A stretch of DNA of 64,000 nt from Haematococcus lacustris (lineage: Eukaryota > Chlorophyta > Chlorophyceae > Chlamydomonadales > Haematococcaceae), in the NCBI GenBank assembly GCA_030144725.1, contig JASKMD010000002.1:5087362-5151361 (forward strand). The letters are read 5' to 3'. Positions within the stretch are counted from its first letter, which is position 1. Each line of letters begins with the position of its first letter. Shown in pieces: positions 1-10,700 of this stretch. Position numbers and translations under genes: made by a program. The notes below the pieces were generated by a model. The model was not told where the DNA came from and did not search any database. It saw only the letters and a list, made by a program, of their open reading frames with translations.

Positions 1-1
1 T

Positions 2-579
2 CAGCTCCGACCACTCATCAAGACCCGTCGTCTAAGCTCTGGCCAGCGCCTAGCCCCAACGCTAAAGTTCCTTGCATCGGGCTCCTCTATGCTCTCTGTG
101 GCCAATGAGCTGGGTATGGGCCACTCCACTGTGCACGAGGCGGTTCATGAGGTGTGTGCTGCCATAGTGACCATACTGTCCACGAAAATCAGGATGCCCA
201 CCACAGTTGATCAGCTCAAGGCTAGTGCAGCCAAGTTTATGGCAGCCGGGAACGGCATGCCACAGTGTTTTGCTGCTGTGGATGGAGTTCACTTTGCAGT
301 CAAGGACTGGGGTGTGCGTGCCATGGTCAACCGCAAGGGCTTTACTTCCTACAATGTGCTAGCATTGATTGATGGTGACGAGCAATTCATCAATGTGGAG
401 GTTGTTGCCCAGGCAGCATGCATGACGCCCGTGTCATGGCTGAGAGTGAGTTGGCTGATGGCTTGCATGGAGAACTGGGCCAGCTGTTATGGGCTGCAAG
501 GCAAGAGGTGAATGGTTGCGCCATGCCCATGTCCATCTTGGCAGATTCCTCCGCAGGTGCCTCCTCCCTCCCCAGCTGA
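2..579 (+). pseudogene. PIF/Harbinger (HARBI1-like) transposase, 5'-truncated by the window edge and frameshifted
   Basis: The frame is open from the first bases of the window, so the N-terminus lies outside. It first encodes a helix-turn-helix stretch (LKFLASGSSMLSVANELGMG) typical of Harbinger transposases, which bind the element ends. The start of the DDE nuclease core follows: AAVDGVHFAV with the first catalytic Asp, then NRKGFTSYNVLALIDGDEQF. Near base 412 the frame breaks. One frame downstream the family motif resumes as SMHDARVMAESELADGLHGE, with the second catalytic Asp in HDAR, and stops at 577-579. A one-base loss therefore separates two conserved blocks. The third acidic residue is not visible. 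The element is probably dead here. The Harbinger identity is strong; an intron at the break is less likely because no splice sites are seen. Confidence 0.75.
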
Positions 580-1846
580 GCCCTCTGACTGGAGTTGGGG
601 CCTAGTCGCTGGGGCAGTTGAGGCAGAGGCTCGGGCTTGGGTGGCAGGTCCAGCTGGGGCTTGTGTTGCTCCCAGGTCCGTGTCAGCACCTCCATCCAGG
701 AGCGGTAGTGTTGCATGTCACCATTGCTCTTCTCCATGGCGATGCTCGTGTGCTTCAACACGGCGTCTCGGTCAGCTGCAGCGGCCGTGGACCGCACTCG
801 GCTGCACTCTGTCTCCCACGCTTGCAAGCGGCGCTGGTAGTCACGTTCGGCATCCCTCTGCACACAAGGGGAAACAACAAGCATGCTTCAAGTTGGTTGC
901 AATGTGCTCCAAGCTTCCTTGCATGCTGAGGCTTGCATGCATGCGGCTGAGGCTTGCATGCATGCTGTGGCTTGAGACCAACAGCAAACACATCACCTGT
1001 TGGCGCAACAACTCCATGCGGTCGGTCTGCGCTGCCTGGCGCTCTGCATGGTGTTTGATTGCCTCCGCCATGCTGGGCTGCGCTGTGCGCTTGTTCTTGC
1101 CAGCACGCCTAGCTTGTATCAGGTCAGAGGTGGGTGCACGCCCTTCAGCACTAGCCTTGACAGCTTCACTGACTGCCTTGACACTGCCAGCCGCAGGTGT
1201 GTAGTCGGCCATCCCCAGAGCCAGCTTGACAATGGTTGCCTGTCATGCCAGTACACATCACAATCACGCAAGTACACATCATTATCACAGGTTCGCATGC
1301 CTGCTGCCCTAGCTCTGCCCTAGCGCTGCCCTAGCTGTGCCATAGCTCTGCCATAGCTCTGCCCCACCGCTTGTTTTCCATGCATCTGGTTGGCCTCCAT
1401 GACAGCCTCCATGATTTCTTCATTAAAGACCCCAAGGGGGCCTGGGCTCTTGCGCTGCACGGTCTCTCTCAAATCACTCAGAGCCTTGCTGTCCTTGAAC
1501 AGAGGTTGCTCTGTGCAAACTGGGAGGTGGTGGTTCGCCCCGTTGCAAAAGTCTGTGGAGGGTATTGGGCTGCGCGAGGTGTCTCAGGACTTGCTACTTG
1601 CGTATGGAGCACCTGCGCCTGCCGACCCGCCAGAGGCTGCGGTGTCTGCTGTGCGAACGACGGCGCCGCTAGTGTTGACTGCTGCATCTGCTGCGCTTGC
1701 ATCTGCTGTTTCTGCTGCACCACGACTTGCAGGCACCGCTGCTGGAGAAGGCGCATCTGCTCCAACGTCAGCGTTGTGGGCTGAATCCCTGTAGCTAATA
1801 GGGACGCCGCTGCCAGGGCATTCGCCTCCACCAGCAGACCCTCCAT
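390..1846 (-). CDS. Gln-rich protein, convergent with the Harbinger transposase; possible second protein of that element
   Basis: I do not recognise the family. Translation could begin at 1846 (MEGLLVEANALAAASLLATG) and gives a glutamine-rich segment. A short exon around 1490-1380 follows (LSDLRETVQRKSPGPLGVFN). Exon 1239-997 is 81 codons with clean splice borders and contains SDLIQARRAGKNKRTAQPSM. The last exon, 857-390, contains RDAERDYQRRLQAWETECSR and a proline-rich end. The final exon overlaps the transposase on the opposite strand. Harbinger elements normally carry a second, Myb/SANT-like gene beside the transposase, so this may be that partner, but I cannot see a SANT fold. The junction between the first two exons is unresolved. 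Confidence 0.5.
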
Positions 1847-1906
1847 GCTGGGCTGTTGAAGCCGACCACGTGTGTGTGTGTGAAAGAGATTATTTTCAAT
1901 TTACTC

Positions 1907-1942
1907 CTTTTTCTCGGCGGGGGAAACCAGGCCGAGAAAAAG
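1907..1942. repeat. Short perfect hairpin
   Basis: CTTTTTCTCGGC at 1907-1918 is the exact reverse complement of 1931-1942, with a 12-base loop. It lies just upstream of the start of the minus-strand Gln-rich gene. Its role is unknown. Confidence 0.5.
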
Positions 1943-2161
1943 CAGAAAATTTGAAAGTTATCTGTGCCGAGTGAGGACCCTAAACGTTGACCATTTGCAG
2001 CGCTGAACCACTCCCCGGGCTGTTGTTATAGCACAATAGAATCCTTCGGGGTCAGACCAGTTAGAGCTGCAGCCAGTCGTGCGGGCGGCCAAAAAGCGTA
2101 GCGGTTGGGGCGAATAATTTGAAAGTTTTTCTCGTCGGTTCGCGGATAGGCCCGCAATTGA

Positions 2162-2609
2162 GGACCTTTTTCTGAAAACACGTTGAATTCAAAGATTATT
2201 TGAACCTTCTTATGAAATTTGCCGGGATTGAGCAGCAGCTCAGCGACTGCCAATCGCACTACGTGCCTCATCGAAGTGCGCTTCAGGTTCGGGACCACCA
2301 AGGAGGCGTTGAGGCGCAGTGGCTTGCGCACACACTTTTTCAAGTTACTTGTAACTACTTTAAATATCTACGAGGACCCCCGCACGTGGGCACCGAAGGA
2401 CCCCCGCTCGTAGATAAATCAAGTAACTTGAAAAAGTGTGTGCGCAAGCTACTGCGCCTCAACGCCTCCTTGGTGGCCCTGAACCTGAAGCGCACTTCGA
2501 CGAGGCACGTAGTGCGGTTGGCGGTCGCTGAGCTGCTGCCCAATCCCGGCAAACTTCATAAGAAGGTTCAAATTATCTTTGAATTTGGCGTTGTTTCAGA
2601 AAAAGGTCC
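2162..2609. repeat. Long inverted repeat: 189 bp arms, 70 bp loop
   Basis: Bases 2162-2350 and 2421-2609 are reverse complements with equal arm lengths and roughly one mismatch in ten by eye. The loop contains a second inverted pair, tatctacgag at 2365-2374 and ctcgtagata at 2407-2416. Transcription from either strand would give a long RNA hairpin. Both arms happen to be open in one frame, so each strand shows a similar spurious short reading frame. It could be a foldback transposon or MITE, or a small-RNA precursor. No target-site duplication was identified. Confidence 0.8.
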
Positions 2610-3889
2610 TGAACCTAATCATGCAAGCGAACTTACATGTATAGGGTTCGTGACTATGACAATTATCTGGTTGCGACGAGTCAAATCAAGCTGGTAGAAC
2701 AAGAAGTTGAGCTGCCGTGTTCAACTTCTTGTTCAGTTATGCAGCTCGCTATGGAGTTCACACTGGCTTACCAGTCTCAATGGGCTGGTAAAGCTCGTCT
2801 ACGCCAAAGCCAACGCCCTTACAATGCTTATTGCTTGTTGCTTGTTGCTTGTTGCTTCCTTATGGTGAATTCAGCAATGAACACACTGCATGCTCGTCCC
2901 CACCTTACCACCTTCTGCTCCCTCCCCCTCCCAAGATAGCTCTGCCTGCTCTCCTCGCTCCCCCTCAAAGCCTGCCCACCACAACCGGTTCCAGAACAAA
3001 CAGCGTGTGCAGCGCTTTGAATGCCAGCTCCAGCTTTAGGTGATGGCTCCAGCTTGGGCCAGGTGCACCTGCGCTGTACATCAGTGCACGCAGTGCAATA
3101 CCGATCAGGTTGTGCAGGTTGCCCAGGCACGCCTTACGATGCGGAGCCCACCACCCACACACGCCATTTGCAATGCGGGGTGACAGGCTATGTAAAGCAT
3201 TGCAAGCCATGTAAGCAATGCCACATGCGTGTAACAATGGCCTGAACTCTGACAGGGAACAACGCACAGGAAGAGGCCATGCAGTTGTGGGCAGATGCCA
3301 AGTCCGTGTCCACAAGTCCGTGCCCACAAGTACACAAGACATGCACGACTGTAAGCCTCTCTCCCACAAAAAGAAACATGCACGACTTCATGCTGCAGCT
3401 GTTTCAGCCAAACATAACTCAATTAACATGGCACAACATGTTCCACTGTGGGTAATCTCACTCAGCTACAACGTCCTCGGTCGCACCCTCGATGACTGCA
3501 AACCCCACACCGGTGGCACTTTTGTTCCAAACAACTGGAGACCACTGGGCATTCCATCAAAACTAACAGCTTGGCGCTAGTATGAGGCTAGCAGCAAACA
3601 GCTAACAGCTATATGCTGCGGTGCGGCTGCAGGAGGTGGCTGCAAATGTAACCCGGGCACCAGATAGAGGCGCACGCAAAACCACAGCAACTGCATGTGG
3701 TGTCAGGGCATGTTGTGGTGAATGTGCAGCAGCAACAGCAGCAGCAGCAGAGTTATGAAGGTCCCCGCCGCCCTTGCAGCCCCTTGCACTCACGCCATGT
3801 TGATGTTGATGTTGGATTGACACCAATGTTGATGTTGAATAGTCCGTTGCTGTAAGGAGAGTTGTGAACGTGAACCCTAGTCATGTGAG
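2610..3889. other. Non-coding stretch with simple repeats, no gene recognised
   Basis: Short open frames on both strands have no recognisable domain. The stretch holds a GCA-rich run near 3726-3752 and alternating GATGTT units near 3796-3838. A motif at about 3844-3875 (gttgctgtaaggagagttgt) recurs in diverged form near 14697-14728, suggesting old transposon sequence. Confidence 0.4.
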
Positions 3890-4470
3890 AGGCAGGGCAG
3901 GGCCAGAGTCTGATGAACGCTCCCCTGTGACCTGCTAGGTGCTTCCCAGGATGTCATGCCCATTGTTCAGCTGGAGGAGGCAGCAGGAAGAGGAGGCCCA
4001 ACAGCGGCAAGCCTACAGACAGGCTGCCAGGCAAGGTGATGACGGTGGATGAGAACCGCACAAGCCAGGTCAGCTCAGCCATGAACGAGCCCAGCCCTGT
4101 GAAGAGGAGCTGGACCGCAGCGAGCCCAGGCCTAATGGCTAAATGCCCCGGCCAGTCCAGGTACAGGACCGCTTGTTGTGGTCAGCCTGCAGCCAGCGGC
4201 CCAAGACGCCAATTCGGGCCTCATGTAGTGCCCCAAGCTGAACCAGGCCACCCCTGGGGACATACGCGGATGGGTGGACAGGGACTGCAATGCACGACTT
4301 GCGACATGTAGGCTTATCTGCCGCCCAAACCCTGCAACTCACCACCTAGTGCCTGTATTTATGAATGCGCATGTCAGGGGCGGCACATGTTGCGTTGTGT
4401 AGGGCAAGCCGCAACGTGGAGGTGTTGGCAGATCACAGCTAACGCAGCCCCTAGTTGTAGGGGAGATATG
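3890..4470 (+). mobile_element. Degenerate transposon remnant, same family as 52594-53309
   Basis: Nucleotide blocks match the better-preserved copy at 52.6 kb: cttcccaggatgtcatgccc near 3949, and the coding trace around 4036 that reads VDENRTSQVSSAMNEPSP against VDEFCISRVSSAMNSPQP in the other copy. A shared 3' block, gttgtaggggaga, occurs at about 4453 here and about 53294 there. The frame is broken by stops and indels, so no protein is expected. I recall this protein type as abundant in Haematococcus predictions, which is memory and not a search. Confidence 0.55.
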
Positions 4471-4691
4471 GGTTCTCGATTCTGTGGGTTCTGTGGGACT
4501 ACCTTCTCCATCTGTATACACGACAACTAAACAGCATTGTGACTGTGTGCACCTGTCACAACCAGCCCCTGAGCTTGGACTAGCAGGCCACGACATTAAG
4601 CTTCCCCCCCATGTGCTTTGCGTCCTCGTTTTTACCATGTTAGATACCATGTTAGAACCAAAGCGTAAAACCAAATGTCGTGCCAACCCCC

Positions 4692-4698
4692 TATAAAG
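4692..4698 (+). promoter_or_regulatory. Candidate TATA box of the purine permease gene
   Basis: TATAAAG lies 94 bases before the chosen ATG at 4792. Initiation about 30 bases downstream would leave a 5' leader of about 65-70 bases, which is reasonable. It supports 4792 as the start but is not proof. Confidence 0.45.
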
Positions 4699-4791
4699 CC
4701 ATAGTAGCTCTGGCGCGAAGCCCTCTCCGTCGTTGGGATGCTGTCAACTTGCACGCCTTTGTACGGTCTGTCCTGACTTGCGGGCGCCAAG

Positions 4792-7700
4792 ATGTTTCAG
4801 AACCTGGAGTTCACGGGGGACCAGCTTAATAACTGGCAGCGCTTGGATATGTGGGTGCGAGGGACGCCGTTGTGTTTCCTTGTTGATGCATCGTGCTATG
4901 AGCGACTGACTGACTCTGATTGCCTCGCCGTATCGCAGAAAGCTAACAAGGTCTTGGGTAAGGAACCTCGCTAGGTGCGCTGGCTTGGTGCTCTGCTGGC
5001 GCCCACTGCAGGTTTTGGTTGACGGGTGTAGGTGGGACGCTACTTTGAGTGTGAGGAGCGATTCACCACAGTGCTTCAGGAGTTATGGGCTGGTGAGGGG
5101 GCAGCAAGCCAGAACAGGAAGTTAGGCAGCAGCAACAGTTAATCTGGCTGTGTTAACTAACATGATGCCTGGCGTTCCTTCAGGCCTGGTGTGTTTCCTG
5201 ACGGTGTGCTACATTATTCCGGTGAGGATACATACCTGCACCAGACACAGGGCATGTGAGAACAGCTGAGATGACAGGCAGTAAACTTGTGAATGCAGGT
5301 CAATGCGGGCATCTTGGCAGACACAGGCGGCTCCTGTGACGCCAGGACCGATTGCTCGGTGAGGCTTGCACAGTAGCTGGGTGTGCCCCTCAACTCCTTG
5401 GCCACCACAGCAGGAGCCGATGCAGCAGCAGCATGGCAGCAGTTGGAAACAGCACAGCCTGTAAGCTCCAGTGACAGCCCTGCAGCGTACCTCACTGGTT
5501 TTACACCAAGGAGACCAAGAAGCATTGAACTGCCAGTGTTGCTGCAGCACATGGGCGGGCTGAGTACTGCATGGTGTGGTGGTGGGCGCAGGCAGAAGGA
5601 TGGGCTGAAGCTGCAGCTGGCAATGATGGCGATGGCAGCAGGTGCAGGTTCACAGGTGGGAGTCTGGCTCCTCTGGCTGCAGCTACACAGCCCTTGCCAG
5701 CCTATGTCTGCGCCAGTGACTACTGTTCAATCGTCACACCTGCAGCGCTTTGAGACGCTTATGGCATTGTGGCTGCCAGCTTACCTTGCCAGCTTCCATG
5801 CTAGTGGCATCAATAGCTAAGCCACCAGCATCATCAGCACCAACAATATAAGCAGCCATCGTACTGCTCATCATGGGACCACCAGCTGCATAGACACATA
5901 TACGGGGAGGTCCTCCCTTTGTGCCCTCCCTGATCTGTGCCCTGCCCTTCACAAGTGCCCTGCCCCTGCCCCTGTTTCTGCTCAAGCAGCATGCCAGAAC
6001 AGACACCCCTGCATTGCTGTCCACCACCTCCAAAAGCCAATCGCCTTTCCTTAGCTTCAGGATTGCAACCTGCCTAGAATTGCTCCCAGCCGGGTCTGTC
6101 ATATCAGCTGCGCTATAGCACTTGTACGATGCACTGAGCCTGCAATGCTCACCTGGCTCCTGCCCCTCTCTCCTGCCAAAAGCTTCGGACCTGATGCTCT
6201 CACCTGCCTCCTCGCATTCTACCTGCTGCTGGACTGTTTTACAGACGATAAGTTTGCCTCCTGTGTCATGGCCTTCAAGAACAATGCCATCGCCTCAACC
6301 TGCATTGTGTCCATGATCTCAACCTTCCTCATGGCCGTTGTGGCGCGCATGCCCCTGGCGGTTGCGCCAGCCATGGGTCTGAATGCCTACTTCACGTGAG
6401 TCCTTGCAGCAGGCTCTTCCTGGTAGGGCCTCTGCTGCCAGGGCAAGCTGGCTGGGTAAGGCCACAGCTGCACCCTGACCTCTGTTTTCATGTCTCAGAG
6501 CCCAAGCCTTAGCCACCGCCTTGGCCACAACCTGTCAAAGAAGAAAGCGTGCGAGCGTTGCTGCTCTGCGTTGCGCACGCCTGCTGGTGGGCTCTGCATC
6601 CTGACCTCTGACCCTGCATGCCTACCCTACTTTCCATGGAAATTGCGCCACCGTATGCCCCTTCACCCCACACCCTAACACTTGTGATTACTGTAGTGAT
6701 ACGCCCTGTTGGTGATACGCTGATTTGGTGAAACCCGGAAAACGGTCCCAAAGGCCCTATTGGCACATATTTGGTGACAACGCCTGGCTAAAACATTGAA
6801 GTGATAAATGTTTGGTGACTCTCTATCCTCAATACATATACGAAGCCAGAGGCTGCCAAGTGCAACACCTAGCAATAGCACATTGTCCACATATGTATTT
6901 GTTCACTACTGGGGCAGCCGCCTTCGAGCACTGAAGCCGAGATGTGACAGCCGCATGCTCAAACAAACGGTGATACAATTTGGTGACAGATTGATTTGGT
7001 GAAATCACGAACAGGGCATATCACTACAGTAGATCTAATCGAAAATGCCGCACCCTGATTATCGATGATGGTATCCCCCTTGCACCCCAGCGGGCAACAT
7101 CCCCTAAAAACATGCCCTGTGGGCTCACCCTCTGTTCCCCTACACCTGATGGATGCGTGCCGCAGTTACAATGTAGTGGGCTACCTGGGCTCAGACAACG
7201 TGAGCTACAGCCAAGCCCTGGCAGCTGTGTTTGTGGAGGGCCTCATCTTCCTGTTCCTGTCCATCACCGGCATTAGAGGTCGGCTCATGGAGCTGGTGCC
7301 TAAGAATATAATGTACGCCACAGGAGCAGGTCAGACAACCAACACAACACCACGCTGCCTCCCACAACTGCTCACCACTGCCACAGCCAGCATACCCCCT
7401 CGCTTCGCCAACCCAATCACTTTGCCATACCACTTCCTATCATCCAACACAACACCACATGTGCAAAGTCGATACGCTGTGGATGCATCTAGTACCGCAC
7501 TGAGCTGTGGATGCATCTAGCACCGCGCCGCATCCTCAGCCGCCCACCCACCTCTACCCTCATGGACCCTACCACCGCCACAACAGACAATACACCCCAT
7601 CTCAGGATTTATGGCCATGGCCTGGCCATTGCGGTCAGCCTCCCTTCTACCACTGAACGTCGTGTTATACCATCCGCGCTGCACTAGATGCTCACCGCCT

Positions 7701-10700
7701 CGCTCAGGTTTACCTGGCGCATGTATGGGGTGTAACGTTAGTAGAGTAGGCTAGTAGAGGCTGTGCGTCATGCTCACCACCATTACACCTCCGCACTCAT
7801 ACAGCCATGCATGCATTCCCTGTGGTGTGATCCCAGGCATTGGCTGCTACCTGGCGTTCATCGGGCTCCAGCATGCGGAGGGCATTGCCCTCATCACCTT
7901 CGACCCCTCCAACCTGGTCACCATAGGCGGGTGCCCGCCTGACGAGCGGGAGTACATGTACTCAATCAGCAACGATGCACTAACGTTTGAAAACATCTGG
8001 TGAGGGGCCACTAACGTGAGGTTCTGGTGCCAGTGCAGCTGATGGCAGCTCACCTTGCCTCGTACGAAGCCAGCAGCAACAGCAACATGGAGCTTGCCCA
8101 TCAGCACCAGCAGCAGCATTGATGTTGTCAGCCACCTGTAGAAGCATGGCCACCTAACCAGCGTCACCAAAAACGTATTTCCGTTATGCACGTTCCTCTC
8201 GTATTCCCGATGATTTGTAGTTTTTAGTTTATTCTGTTTGTCACAGTTTTTCGCAGTATTTCTATAGTTTCTGACCACACTGACTAAAAAACCAACCACT
8301 TAAACAAGCTGCTACCCACCACACAACCCTAGCTGATATCCCTATATACCGCACACAACCACTGCAACCACTGCTGCCCCACAGCCTTGCGCCTGTAGCC
8401 CCCAAGCCTTGTTGACTAGAGCACAGTGACCTTGGGCCAAGCGATGACCCCATAAGGACCCTTGACAGTGGCAGCCCCCTCCACTGCTGTCCGTGTATCT
8501 GGCCTGGGTCCAGCCTCTGGCATCCAGCCTGTGTTGCAATGCCTTCTGCCCCCTGGCCCACCCTCCTGCCCCTGCAGTGAAGTGGCCAACAACAGCGGCA
8601 AGCTGGAGTGGGTGGGCGTGAATGCCATGGGCCCACCCTCCCCCAACTACAGGTGCTCTGGCAAGCAAGTCACCAGCGCCACCACATGGCTGGGTAAGCA
8701 GACTGCCACCCCACCCAGCATCATAGCTGAGGCTGGGCCAGGGCTGTGTCATCATGCATGCGAATCTCACAGGCAACCTGTGCCATAGCTGAGGCTGGGC
8801 CAGGGCTGTGTCATAACGCATGCAAATTGTACAAGGAACACTGTGCAAGGAACATAGTCATGTGTGAAACCTGCACAACAGGAGGACGAGCACCGCATGA
8901 CACATGTTTCTCACTGCCCCAAAGTTGCATTAGCGTGCATCTCTTCAGCTGTGTCATGAACAGGTGCACTGTGGGCCCTCATGGATGCAGCGTGCTAACA
9001 CATCATGAGCCACATCTAGGACCACAACGGTGTCCGGGGGTGTTAGTGGCACTCTTGCTCTGCCATCCAGTGGCCTGTCAGACAGTCCCTCTTCAGCTGT
9101 TTAGCAAGCTGAGGGCCATGGACAGATGTCAAGGTAGGAGGAATAGGCGACTGAGCCTGATGATGGGGTGTGTGCAGGGCTGTATTAGCTGGTGTGCATG
9201 CATGCATGCATGCATGCATGCATGCATGCTGAGCCCACTTACCTTTGCCACCCTGCCCTCACAAAGAAAACATGTCGAGCAGTGACATGAGGAACCCTGG
9301 TAAACCATGACCCCCAACAAGGTGCCAGCTGCAGGCATGGAGTGCTTGCTTACAAGTGCTGCGCCCCACTGCTGCTGCTGCTGGCTTGCTGCACAGGCAT
9401 CATGACCGGTGGCCTGATGGTGTCCTTGATGATGAAGGAGGTGAAGGCACCCATCCTGCTGGGCATCCTGTTCTGCACCTTCATCAGCTGGATTCCTAAC
9501 CATGCAGCCACATTCTTTGGAGATAGCAGCATGCACCCCGGGGGCCAGGCGCGGTACGACTACTTCCGTAAGGTGTGACCTGTGATACAATGCAACTCCG
9601 GTGTCACCCTTCTCACTCGCCCATCAAACATGAGGCGCACTATCAGAAGACACCTTGCTTTCAAACAGGCATGGCAGGCTTAGCCAGTGCAAGACAGGCT
9701 GAAACTGGGAATGTGGGCATGTGGCCAATGGTAGCAAATATGATGTAATTAGTAGTATGTGATGTGATGTGGGGAACACAGGTGTGAGGTGCGCTGACCA
9801 CAGGTGTGAGGTGTGAGGTGTGTTAAAGTGTGATCTGGTGTGTTGTGGCTGGCTGCAGGGAGCTCTGGCACCCGACATCTCCCGCACAGCCGGCCAGCTG
9901 GACTTCACCGCGCTGGACACCAGCAGCGTGTGGGTGGCCCTCATCACCTTCCTATACCTGGACTTCCTGGATGCCACCACCACTGTAAGCAGCAGCAGGG
10001 GTGGCAGGGCCAGGCAGAAGCAGGGCAAGAAGGAGAAGAAGGCTATGGTAGTGAGGGGGCTGGTTTGATCCATCCCAATGTCCCAGACCTGCCCCTTCCT
10101 GCCTACACTCACAAAGGGGCCAGGAGCTGGTGCTGGTGCTGCTCCTGCACTGCAGATGTACGCCATGGCCAGGCTGCTTGCAGAAGATGTGAGTTGCTTT
10201 AGCATGCCAGATGCAACTTAATGGTTGTGGTGGCAACCACAGCCACCTTGCAGCTGCAGCCAGGTGTTGGCTTGTGCTGTTAGCAGCCGGCATGTGTTGC
10301 AAGCTGCATAGTCACAAGAGGGCTGCCTCTACCAGCCTCTGGACTTGCTAAACCCCTGAACCAACGCCTGGCCCTGATCACAACCCTCCACTACTATTAC
10401 TACTACTATCCTCCAACAATCCCAGAGGCCCCTATCTCTAATGTCCCCCTTCCCCGCCACATCCTACCACCCTCCAGCTGCCCCCTGCTCCTCCCCTTGC
10501 TCAGGTGCATGGTTTTGTGAACGAAAAGGGCAAGTGGAAGCGACAGCTGCTCACCATGTGTGTGGATGGAGTTGGCATTGTGATCGGCTCGCTGCTGGGC
10601 ACTTCCCCAGTGCAAGTGTTTGCAGAGTCAGCAGTGGGGATCAGGGAGGGAGGGCGCACCGGCATCACCGCCTTTGTGGTGGCTTGCGGTACGTGAGGGA

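Noticed and set aside
4036..4311. 91-codon frame as a functional gene
   Set aside because: It is a frameshifted trace of the transposon protein seen more clearly at 52688-53168.
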